A stretch of DNA of 9,700 nt, from the NCBI GenBank assembly GCA_018968805.1, contig JAGWZX010000014.1:1-9700 (forward strand), given 5' to 3'. Below, piece after piece: positions 5,825-9,700 of this stretch; within the stretch, counting starts at the first letter, position 1; every line of letters starts with the position of its first letter. The DNA comes from Patescibacteria group bacterium (lineage in GTDB: Bacteria; Patescibacteriota; Minisyncoccia; Phycocordibacterales; SIBU01). A model generated the notes under the pieces. It ran no database searches. It saw only the letters and a program-made list of their open reading frames with translations, and had not been told where the DNA came from. The position numbers were made by a program, and so were the translations under genes.

Positions 5825-6412
5825 TTACAATGTCATAACCGGAAATTTAGAATATTCCGAAATCAGGATTTTTCCATAAAAAAGCCGAGAAAAACACTCG
5901 GCTTCAAGCAAAGCGTCTTCCAAGGCGTTGTGCTTTCCGCGTGCCACGTTTAGCCCGACGTGTTTAATTATGAAATTCAGGTTTATTTTGGAGTGATTGT
6001 TTTCCAGGGGAATCGGAAGGCCCTGTTTAATCAAGTGAAAATAAGCTATGGAGTGCAAATCAACGGTGCGATGGGCCAAGGGCCAGTTGATATGATAGCG
6101 GTAAGCTGTTTGCTGGAGAAAATCGCGGTCAAATGATGGATTTTGGCCGGCCAAGGTGTATTCTTTGCAAGTTTTGATCCACCCTAAAAATTTTTCCGCC
6201 ACTTCCCTATCCGTTTGCTTTTTGGGATCGGTAATTTGCGTTCGGGTCATGCCGGTTACCGCCAGCGCTTCGTCTTCAACATGCGCGCCGTCCCAAATCC
6301 GGCATTCCTCATAGAATCGGTTTTCCGGATTATCAAAATCCACCGCGCCAACCGAAACTAGCGAGCATTTTACCGGGTCAACACCAGAAGCTTCAACGTC
6401 TACGATGATCAT
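5825..6412 (-). CDS. 3'-5' exonuclease, DEDDh family (RNase T/DNA polymerase III epsilon-like)
   Basis: This 195-residue protein has all three exonuclease motifs. ExoI is IIVDVEASG (D5, E7). ExoII is AGQNPSFDRDFL with D95. ExoIII is HNALEDA with H161 and D166. The His-x4-Asp form of ExoIII defines the DEDDh subfamily, which removes 3' nucleotides from DNA or RNA with two metal ions. There is no other domain, so a role in RNA maturation, DNA repair or proofreading cannot be separated; the neighbouring tRNA genes make an RNA-processing role attractive but unproven. The ATG lies 5 bases after the stop of the upstream methyltransferase, indicating one transcript. Oddity: a terminator-like hairpin with six T's lies inside the last quarter of the gene (5878-5904), 17 codons before the stop and just after the ExoIII motif. 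Confidence 0.92.
   Translation of the reverse strand: MIIVDVEASGVDPVKCSLVSVGAVDFDNPENRFYEECRIWDGAHVEDEALAVTGMTRTQITDPKKQTDREVAEKFLGWIKTCKEYTLAGQNPSFDRDFLQQTAYRYHINWPLAHRTVDLHSIAYFHLIKQGLPIPLENNHSKINLNFIIKHVGLNVARGKHNALEDALLEAECFSRLFYGKILISEYSKFPVMTL
5878..5904 (-). terminator. Terminator-like hairpin inside the exonuclease coding sequence
   Basis: On the minus strand AAGCCGAG pairs perfectly with CTCGGCTT (5897-5904 with 5882-5889) around a 7-base loop. The stem's last T's run into a tract of six T's (5883-5878). This is a textbook intrinsic terminator, yet it encodes residues of about 170-179 of an intact exonuclease frame, after the ExoIII motif. It may be chance, or may attenuate the transcript. 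The second terminator at 5775-5802 lies beyond the stop codon. Confidence 0.55.
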
Positions 6413-6417
6413 GGGAA

Positions 6418-7005
6418 TTATTTATTGAGTTTAGCTTCAAAAAGTTCAAATTTTACAGGGTGAACTTCTTCTGATTGCTCCTCGTCAATGAGAACAAACG
6501 ACATGCCAGATTCTCTGACAAATTTTTCCAACAAATCATAACGCCCAAGCGTTGTGCTAAAACCGATAAGTATTTTACCATTCTTCTTGAGATGAGCGGG
6601 GGCTTCTTTTATGAACCGTTCAATGTTGCGGTAGTGCGGATCAAAAACGGCTTTTTCCAAATCCGCCACAGTTTCTTTGTCTGTCAGTCCAAAGGGAACA
6701 TTCCAGAATATAGTATCAAACTTTTCTTCGGGTTTTAATTTGTCGTAGAGGTTGCCTTGTCTCGTTTCAACTTTGTCTTGAACATGATGCAGTACACTGT
6801 TTATCATCGTGTTTTTGACCGCCTCGGGATTTATGTCTATCGCTACAACCTTGCCTGCCCCTCTCTCGGCGGCCATGACGGAAATGACACCTGTACCGGG
6901 TCCGATTTCCAGCATTTCTTCGCTAGTTTTGGCCGGCGGGCGTCGGGCGAAAAATTCAGTGTCTTTAAAATATTTTGGGGAGAATACTTTAGGCAGGACT
7001 ATAAA
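6418..7005 (-). CDS. SAM-dependent methyltransferase, small-domain (MTS) type; 5' end interrupted by an in-frame TAA
   Basis: The frame encodes a class I methyltransferase. Motif I, LEIGPGTG (codons at 6912-6889), binds S-adenosylmethionine. VVAIDIN is the acidic motif II strand. IFWNVPFG (NVPF codons at 6702-6691) is the motif IV position, which in HemK/PrmC, RsmC and N6-adenine enzymes is usually NPP(Y/F/W); here the second residue is Val. The first ATG (6915) directly precedes motif I and would remove the N-terminal helix. The same frame continues upstream without a stop to 7005 (FIVLPKVFSPKYF, then DTEFFARR), which looks like conserved N-terminal methyltransferase sequence. No ATG, GTG or TTG exists in that stretch; only CTG and ATA are available. 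The gene is therefore probably a nonsense-interrupted copy, or it restarts at an unusual codon (AGGAG at 7015-7011 is 8 bases before an ATA). The substrate is unknown; rRNA, tRNA or release-factor modification are all possible for this family. It is followed 5 bases later by the exonuclease. Confidence 0.75.
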   Translation of the reverse strand, partial: FIVLPKVFSPKYFKDTEFFARRPPAKTSEEMLEIGPGTGVISVMAAERGAGKVVAIDINPEAVKNTMINSVLHHVQDKVETRQGNLYDKLKPEEKFDTIFWNVPFGLTDKETVADLEKAVFDPHYRNIERFIKEAPAHLKKNGKILIGFSTTLGRYDLLEKFVRESGMSFVLIDEEQSEEVHPVKFELFEAKLNK

Positions 7006-7125
7006 TTATTCTCCTAAGACGGTAATGCGATAAGGTTTTTGCTCTTGCGCGCTTTGCTCCAAAAGTTGACGCGTCCCTTCAAGATAATCTTCGTATCTCA
7101 AAGGTCCTGGTTCTTTTTCTTTCAT
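7006..7125 (-). pseudogene. N-terminal fragment of the interrupted methyltransferase
   Basis: An ATG at 7125 opens a 39-codon frame (MKEKEPGPLRY, then YRITVLGE) that ends in TAA at 7008-7006. It is in exactly the same frame as the methyltransferase domain downstream: ITVLGE-stop-FIVLPKVFSP reads as one continuous N-terminal region in which the TAA replaces one residue (one base from GAA, AAA or CAA). Joined, the gene would have about 235 codons, a normal size for an MTS-type methyltransferase. The ATG lies 13 bases after the 3' end of tRNA-Pro. A sequencing error at one base is a live alternative to a true nonsense mutation. Programmed reinitiation is also possible because AGGAG overlaps the end of this frame. 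Confidence 0.6.
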
Positions 7126-7138
7126 ACTTGTTTCTCTG

Positions 7139-7209
7139 TCGGGATGCCGAGATTTGAACTCGGACCGCACGAACCCGAATCGTGCATACTACCGTTATAC
7201 TACATCCCG
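7139..7209 (-). tRNA. tRNA-Pro (anticodon CGG)
   Basis: A full cloverleaf can be drawn on the minus strand. The acceptor stem is CGGGATG/CATCCCG with the C1-G72 pair typical of bacterial proline tRNAs. There is a short D arm with GG in the loop, an anticodon stem CACGA/TTCGT around the loop TTCGGGT (anticodon CGG, G37), and a T arm CCGAG-TTCAAAT-CTCGG. The discriminator base is A73. The CCA end is not encoded (ACAG follows). It reads CCG codons. It lies between two methyltransferase genes and 13 bases before the ATG at 7125. Confidence 0.93.
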
Positions 7210-7225
7210 TTATCCGACGCTTGGA

Positions 7226-7254
7226 ATAGTAGCAGATTTTCTGCGGCGCGCCAA
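7226..7254 (-). promoter_or_regulatory. Candidate promoter for tRNA-Pro
   Basis: On the minus strand TTGGCG (7254-7249, four of six) and TACTAT (7231-7226, four of six) are spaced 17 bp apart, with TG one base before the -10 (extended -10). The -35 box falls inside one arm of the perfect hairpin at 7243-7272. Confidence 0.4.
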
Positions 7255-7272
7255 TCACGATTGGCGCGCCGC
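7243..7272. repeat. Perfect 13-bp GC-rich hairpin without a U-tract
   Basis: GCGGCGCGCCAAT (7243-7255) and ATTGGCGCGCCGC (7260-7272) are perfectly complementary around a CACG loop. Each arm contains GGCGCGCC. It lies 3 bases after the stop of the LCM-like methyltransferase, where a terminator would be expected, but no T-run follows on either strand. It may be a stem that shields the mRNA 3' end, a U-less terminator, or a palindromic repeat. Confidence 0.7.
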
Positions 7273-7275
7273 CCG

Positions 7276-8151
7276 CTAAGACTTCAATTTCATCACAAAC
7301 GCTACACGGGTGAGAAGATCGTCGACTTCTTTTTTCGGCATGCCGATTCGCGCGGGCGAGACCAATTCATTTTTGACTTCGTTAAGACCGTGCCGTTCCA
7401 CGTTAAAACCAAGGTCTTCAAAAAACATCCGCGCTTGCCGTTCATCTCTAAAATAGTTTTTGCCGACATCAATGCCTGCCAATTCCTTAATCCTTCCTAT
7501 GCTGTGTTGCGATTCGGTGCCGATGCTTATGGTAATGTCCGGAGTAATCCAAACGCCGCCGAATTTTTCCAGCAGTAATCGGACATTGTCCGCATACCGC
7601 GCTTTTTGGTCAAAAGAGAGATATCGCATCAATCCTTCGTTTATGACGGAGATTGGTTTGTTTTTAAAATCATGAACGGCGGCAAGAAGGGAATTTTTGT
7701 CGAGCGCGTCGCCTTCCTTAAAACTCAGGTTTGGCGGAGTCGCCGTACCATTCTTAGCCAACCGCGCGGCAATGTCTTTTTTCAGACGCGCCATCTCAGG
7801 CAAATCCAGTTCAACATACTGAAGAGTTGGTTCAGTTTCGGCCATCGCCAAGCCGCGCGGCGACAAACCGGCGGCAATTTCTAAAATTTGCTTCGCGGCA
7901 TCGTTTTTGAGCAACCGATTCGTCAATTTGAACCGCGCTTCAAAAAACGGCTCCATACGGGAGCGTCTGGCGCTTTCCATATAATCCGTATCCTTCTCTG
8001 TCGGATTGACGAGTTTTTCAAATTCAGCGAAAACTTCCTTGGCGTATGGAATGCCAGACAAGGTTCTGGCATAGGCCACACCCCAGGCCGTCGGCCCGAT
8101 TTTTTCATATCCGTTTTTAAATTCCGCAACGTTTTCTTTCCCCTCTTTCAT
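7276..8151 (-). CDS. Class I SAM-dependent methyltransferase, LCM/TcmP-like family
   Basis: This is a 291-residue protein. An N-terminal helical lid (about 1-80) precedes the SAM-binding fold. ILEIAAGLSPRG (about 89-100) is motif I in the looser form seen in leucine carboxyl methyltransferase and TcmP-type O-methyltransferases. YVELDLPEM (112-120) is the motif II strand with the family-typical DLP. LSFKEGDALD (142-151) is the adenine-contact region, and VINEGLMRYL (169-178) matches the family's EGxxxYL signature. The best call is an LCM-family small-molecule or protein carboxyl/O-methyltransferase; substrate unknown. The Thr/Arg residues near the N-terminus (AWGVAYARTLSGIPYA) may line the substrate pocket. 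The ATG at 8151 is only 2 bases downstream of the tRNA-Val 3' end, so after tRNA maturation the message would be almost leaderless. It ends in TAG, followed by the hairpin at 7243-7272. Confidence 0.85.
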   Translation of the reverse strand: MKEGKENVAEFKNGYEKIGPTAWGVAYARTLSGIPYAKEVFAEFEKLVNPTEKDTDYMESARRSRMEPFFEARFKLTNRLLKNDAAKQILEIAAGLSPRGLAMAETEPTLQYVELDLPEMARLKKDIAARLAKNGTATPPNLSFKEGDALDKNSLLAAVHDFKNKPISVINEGLMRYLSFDQKARYADNVRLLLEKFGGVWITPDITISIGTESQHSIGRIKELAGIDVGKNYFRDERQARMFFEDLGFNVERHGLNEVKNELVSPARIGMPKKEVDDLLTRVAFVMKLKS

Positions 8152-8153
8152 TG

Positions 8154-8227
8154 TGCGTCCTGGAAGATTCGAACTTCCGACCTCGCCGATGTGAACGGCG
8201 CGCTCTAACCAACTGAGCTAAGGACGC
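8154..8227 (-). tRNA. tRNA-Val (anticodon CAC)
   Basis: A complete cloverleaf is seen on the minus strand: acceptor GCGTCCT/AGGACGC, D arm GCTC/GAGC with an AGTTGGTTA loop, anticodon stem CGCCG/CGGCG around the loop TTCACAT (anticodon CAC), variable region AGGTC, T arm GGAAG-TTCGAAT-CTTCC, and discriminator A73. CCA is not encoded. It reads GTG codons. It lies 37 bases after the stop of the Ada-like membrane protein gene and 2 bases before the LCM-like methyltransferase, so it probably shares a transcript with them. Confidence 0.95.
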
Positions 8228-8263
8228 TTTCCTAGTTCCCTAATTTTTTAACCTTCTGATGTC

Positions 8264-8713
8264 CTATTTCAACCCTTTGCAATTCGCCGCGGGCGTAAAA
8301 CCTTTGGCTCTGGCGTCGGTATCGGAATTAAACCAAATTTTATTAGCGTCGGCAATCTTCTGGGCGCCGGCGCACCAGGGATAATAATATTTTGTGCCGT
8401 TCTTGGAAGCGACCAGCTGGCCGCTTGCCGATGGCGCGGCGGTATTAAACGCATTAGCGGTCGCGGCGCCTTGATTAGAATTTCGCGGCGCCGTCCCGCC
8501 GTCAGGCGGGACGGCGCTTTCCGTCGCGCCTCCGCCATCAATAGTTACCGGTTCGCGGCTGCTTTCAATAACGGATAATCGGCCCAAACCGAACGAAGCA
8601 AATCCGACAAGCACGATAATTGCCGCGGTGTAGTATTTATTAAGTTCTTCTTCCCCGCTTTGAAAAATCGCAGGTAAACCCTTGATTTTTTCCGCCAAAT
8701 CTTTTATACTCAT
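8264..8713 (-). CDS. Membrane-anchored protein with Ada-type (degenerate zinc-binding) C-terminal domain
   Basis: This 149-residue protein has a charged N-terminus, one transmembrane helix at about 28-46 (YYTAAIIVLVGFASFGLG), a Pro/Gly/Ser/Ala-rich flexible linker (about 52-98), and a compact C-terminal domain (about 99-148). The C-terminal domain (LVASKNGTKYYYPWCAGAQ, then IWFNS and ANCKGL) matches the Ada-type metal-binding fold often found at the end of CPR membrane proteins. Only two cysteines, C114 and C145, remain. The position usually held by His in the Y-H-x-P-x-C motif is Tyr (Y110), so zinc binding is doubtful. This version is unlikely to repair DNA; it lies outside the membrane or at its inner face depending on topology. 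The linker is encoded by a perfect 13-bp palindrome (8488-8517). It is divergent from rpmA with 18 bp between start codons. Confidence 0.82.
   Translation of the reverse strand: MSIKDLAEKIKGLPAIFQSGEEELNKYYTAAIIVLVGFASFGLGRLSVIESSREPVTIDGGGATESAVPPDGGTAPRNSNQGAATANAFNTAAPSASGQLVASKNGTKYYYPWCAGAQKIADANKIWFNSDTDARAKGFTPAANCKGLK
8488..8517. repeat. Perfect 13-bp palindrome within a coding linker
   Basis: GCGCCGTCCCGCC (8488-8500) and GGCGGGACGGCGC (8505-8517) are perfectly complementary around a GTCA loop. The hairpin encodes part of the disordered linker of the Ada-like protein (around residues 66-75, APP-DGG-type sequence). Its size and loop match the hairpin at 7243-7272. It looks like a palindromic repeat unit inserted in frame where protein sequence is unconstrained. 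Confidence 0.65.
8682..8710 (+). promoter_or_regulatory. Sigma70-type promoter of rpmA, inside the divergent gene
   Basis: TTGATT (8682-8687) and TATACT (8705-8710) are spaced 17 bp apart, matching the housekeeping consensus in four and five of six positions. Transcription would start near 8717, about 15 bases before the rpmA ATG, with no Shine-Dalgarno in the leader. The promoter lies inside the first codons of the opposite-strand Ada-like gene. Confidence 0.6.
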
Positions 8714-8731
8714 TGGACTTAATAATACACC

Positions 8732-9010
8732 ATGGCAACCAAAAAAGCCGGCGGTACAGCGAAAAACTTAACAGACGTCAACCCGCAATATCTGGGCATC
8801 AAGCTCTATGGCGGCGAAGCCGCGAAAGTCGGCTCGGTTATCGTGCGTCAGCGCGGCACGCGTTATCTTCCCGGCAAGAACGTCGGCATGGGCAAGGATC
8901 GCACTTTGTTCGCGCTTAAGATCGGCACGGTGCAGTATGGCCACATCCGCAAAGTCGGTTTTAACGATAAGACCAAAGTCAAGAAAACTGTAAGCGTCAT
9001 CGAAAAGTAA
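8732..9010 (+). CDS. rpmA: 50S ribosomal protein bL27
   Basis: This 92-residue protein begins [12 protein letters not shown], the conserved N-terminal arm of bL27 that reaches toward the peptidyl-transferase centre. It continues with [10 protein letters not shown] and [19 protein letters not shown], the core signature of the family. It is slightly longer than the usual roughly 85 residues. The N-terminus starts directly with the mature-type sequence, so there is no Firmicutes-like cleaved extension. In many bacteria rpmA follows rplU (bL21), but here no bL21 gene precedes it; it has its own promoter inside the divergent gene. Its end is marked by two tandem hairpins, the second of which is the shared terminator with rplI. 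Confidence 0.97.
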   Translation: MATKKAGGTAKNLTDVNPQYLGIKLYGGEAAKVGSVIVRQRGTRYLPGKNVGMGKDRTLFALKIGTVQYGHIRKVGFNDKTKVKKTVSVIEK

Positions 9011-9013
9011 ATT

Positions 9014-9032
9014 GTCGACCTGCCAGGTCGAC
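9014..9032. repeat. Short hairpin after rpmA
   Basis: GTCGACCT (9014-9021) and AGGTCGAC (9025-9032) form a perfect 8-bp stem around a GCC loop, starting 3 bases after the rpmA stop codon. It directly abuts the larger palindrome and may help protect or terminate the rpmA transcript. Confidence 0.65.
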
Positions 9033-9071
9033 CTAACGAAAAATCCGGCGGCCGCCGGATTTTTCGTTAGG
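9032..9071. terminator. Bidirectional terminator: 40-bp perfect palindrome shared by rpmA and rplI
   Basis: Positions 9032-9071 read the same on both strands, from CCTAACG through AAAAATCCGGC to GGCC and back. The GC core has five A's on one side and five T's on the other, so each transcript ends in a U-rich arm. The TAA stop codon of rplI (9069-9067) lies inside the outer arm of the stem. It serves both convergent genes. Confidence 0.85.
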
Positions 9072-9513
9072 CAGCCGGTTTAATCACCACTTTCAATTTA
9101 GCGGTCTTGTCTTGCAATTTAATATCCACCACCCGCTCCCCCGCTTCTTTGATCGGCTTGTCTAGCTCGATGAGTTCCGGCAAAAGGTCAATGTGTTTCT
9201 GCGCTTTCATGGCGGCAATGATTTCGTTTTTGTGAATGCCGGCGAATAAATGTCCTTTCTCGTTTGCTTTCTCGGAAAGCTCTATGGTTTGGCCGTCAAT
9301 GGCCTTGAGGTTCATAAACAGCAAATCTTCCTGTATTTTGCGATTTACCGTGTCTTCGGCTTTCATTTTTTCCACACGTTTGACCGCGGCTGGCGTGGCG
9401 ACAATAGCCAACCCCTTTGGAATCAGCAGGTTTAACGCATGCCCGTCCGCGATATTTTTCGTTTCGTATTTTCGCCCGACCTTCGCGACATCATGCAGCA
9501 GTATGATTTTCAT
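9067..9513 (-). CDS. rplI: 50S ribosomal protein bL9
   Basis: This 148-residue protein has the usual bL9 layout. The N-terminal domain begins MKIILLHDVAKVGRKYETKNIADG and includes HALNLLIPKGLA, a slightly altered form of the family signature (GYARNFLIPKGLA in most bacteria). A charged connecting helix (about 45-75) leads to a C-terminal domain with HLFAGIHKNEI and the terminal basic strand. bL9 binds 23S rRNA near the L1 stalk and limits frameshifting. The length is normal. Its presence is a useful taxonomic hint because some CPR lineages, for example Microgenomates, are reported to lack bL9. It is 21 bases downstream of the S41 peptidase stop, likely in the same transcript, and ends in the shared palindrome terminator. 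No Shine-Dalgarno precedes the ATG. Confidence 0.95.
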   Translation of the reverse strand: MKIILLHDVAKVGRKYETKNIADGHALNLLIPKGLAIVATPAAVKRVEKMKAEDTVNRKIQEDLLFMNLKAIDGQTIELSEKANEKGHLFAGIHKNEIIAAMKAQKHIDLLPELIELDKPIKEAGERVVDIKLQDKTAKLKVVIKPAA

Positions 9514-9534
9514 AGTATTCGATTAACTTATAAT

Positions 9535-9700
9535 TTACATTTGGCTCAGCAATTTCACGGCCTCGTCCATTTGCGGATCTTTGCCCTTGGCCGCGTCATC
9601 TGCGGTCATCGGCACTTCAATGTCAGGTTTGATGCCCATTTCGGAAATTGAATGGCCAAGAGGCGTGAGCCACCGCGCTACTGTCACTTTAAGCGATGTG
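9535..9700 (-). CDS. C-terminal end of an S41 family (CtpA-type) processing peptidase, truncated by window edge
   Basis: The minus-strand frame entering from the right edge and ending in TAA at 9537-9535 encodes 54 residues. They include VARWLTPLGHSISEMGIKPDI, then EVP and a helical tail. The W-x-T-P-x-G and GIxPDIEV motifs are the hallmark of the segment just after the catalytic domain in carboxy-terminal processing proteases. The Ser/Lys active site and PDZ domain lie outside the window. Members are exported and trim envelope proteins or wall enzymes. The gene probably continues with a signal peptide far upstream. It precedes rplI on the same strand by 21 bases. Confidence 0.85.
   Translation of the reverse strand, partial: TSLKVTVARWLTPLGHSISEMGIKPDIEVPMTADDAAKGKDPQMDEAVKLLSQM

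Noticed and set aside
5541..5879. Plus-strand open frame of 112 codons
   Set aside because: It runs across the inverted-repeat element and into the antisense of the exonuclease gene, has no domain, and has no promoter; it is best seen as a by-product of the repeat.
7006..7008. Stop-codon reassignment to explain the internal TAA
   Set aside because: Known CPR recoding affects UGA, not UAA; TAA ends several genes here and TGA ends the gene at 1780.
7039..7578. Plus-strand open frame of 179 codons
   Set aside because: It reads antisense through tRNA-Pro and the LCM-like methyltransferase; the GMPRFELGPHEPES segment is the complement of the tRNA.
7888..8208. Plus-strand open frame of 106 codons
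   Set aside because: It is antisense to the LCM-like methyltransferase and ends with the complement of tRNA-Val (WKIRTSDLADVN).
1..9700. CRISPR array or defence cluster
   Set aside because: No regularly spaced direct repeats and no Cas, restriction or toxin-antitoxin genes were recognised; the 304-residue protein is only a weak nuclease candidate.

Overview
This 9.7 kb window reads as part of a Candidatus Patescibacteria (CPR) genome, most likely a Parcubacteria-type lineage. That is an inference from several signs. The genes are short and tightly packed. There is a set of secreted cell-wall proteins: a coiled-coil M23 peptidase, an Ig-like protein ending in a peptidoglycan-binding domain, and a small SLT-like protein. 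No start codon has a clear Shine-Dalgarno sequence, except that an AGGAG motif sits beside an internal stop codon. Neither tRNA encodes its CCA end. bL9 is present, which argues against the CPR branches that lack it. TGA is used as a stop (end of the 304-residue gene), so the UGA-to-Gly code of Gracilibacteria/Absconditabacteria is unlikely.

Layout. Positions 1-1223 (+) hold the 3' part of an M23 murein peptidase gene. A small repeat-bearing membrane protein follows (1305-1622, +) behind an extended -10 promoter. From about 1780 to 9010 nearly everything is on the minus strand. Read in the direction of transcription from the right, this run contains: a membrane protein with a degenerate Ada-type C-terminus (8713-8264); tRNA-Val(CAC); an LCM/TcmP-like methyltransferase; a perfect GC-rich hairpin; tRNA-Pro(CGG); a small-domain (MTS) methyltransferase gene interrupted by an in-frame TAA; a DEDDh exonuclease with a terminator-like hairpin inside its coding sequence; a 302-bp intergenic region packed with inverted repeats; an SLT-like secreted protein with its own terminator; an Ig-like/peptidoglycan-binding secreted protein behind an imperfect inverted repeat; a PH-domain membrane protein; and an uncharacterised 304-residue protein.

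At the right end, rpmA (bL27, +) runs divergently from the Ada-like gene with only 18 bp between start codons. It converges with rplI (bL9, -) on a 40-bp perfect palindrome. Upstream of rplI on the minus strand lies the C-terminal end of an S41 (CtpA-type) processing peptidase that runs off the window.

How it fits together. The M23 peptidase, SLT-like protein, peptidoglycan-binding Ig-like protein, PH-domain protein and S41 peptidase suggest a cell-envelope and wall-remodelling neighbourhood. The tRNAs, methyltransferases, exonuclease and ribosomal proteins are translation and RNA housekeeping. No CRISPR array, transposase, integrase or recognised defence operon is visible. The least explained parts are the structured intergenic regions (about 5544-5802 and 4902-5014) and the interrupted methyltransferase gene.
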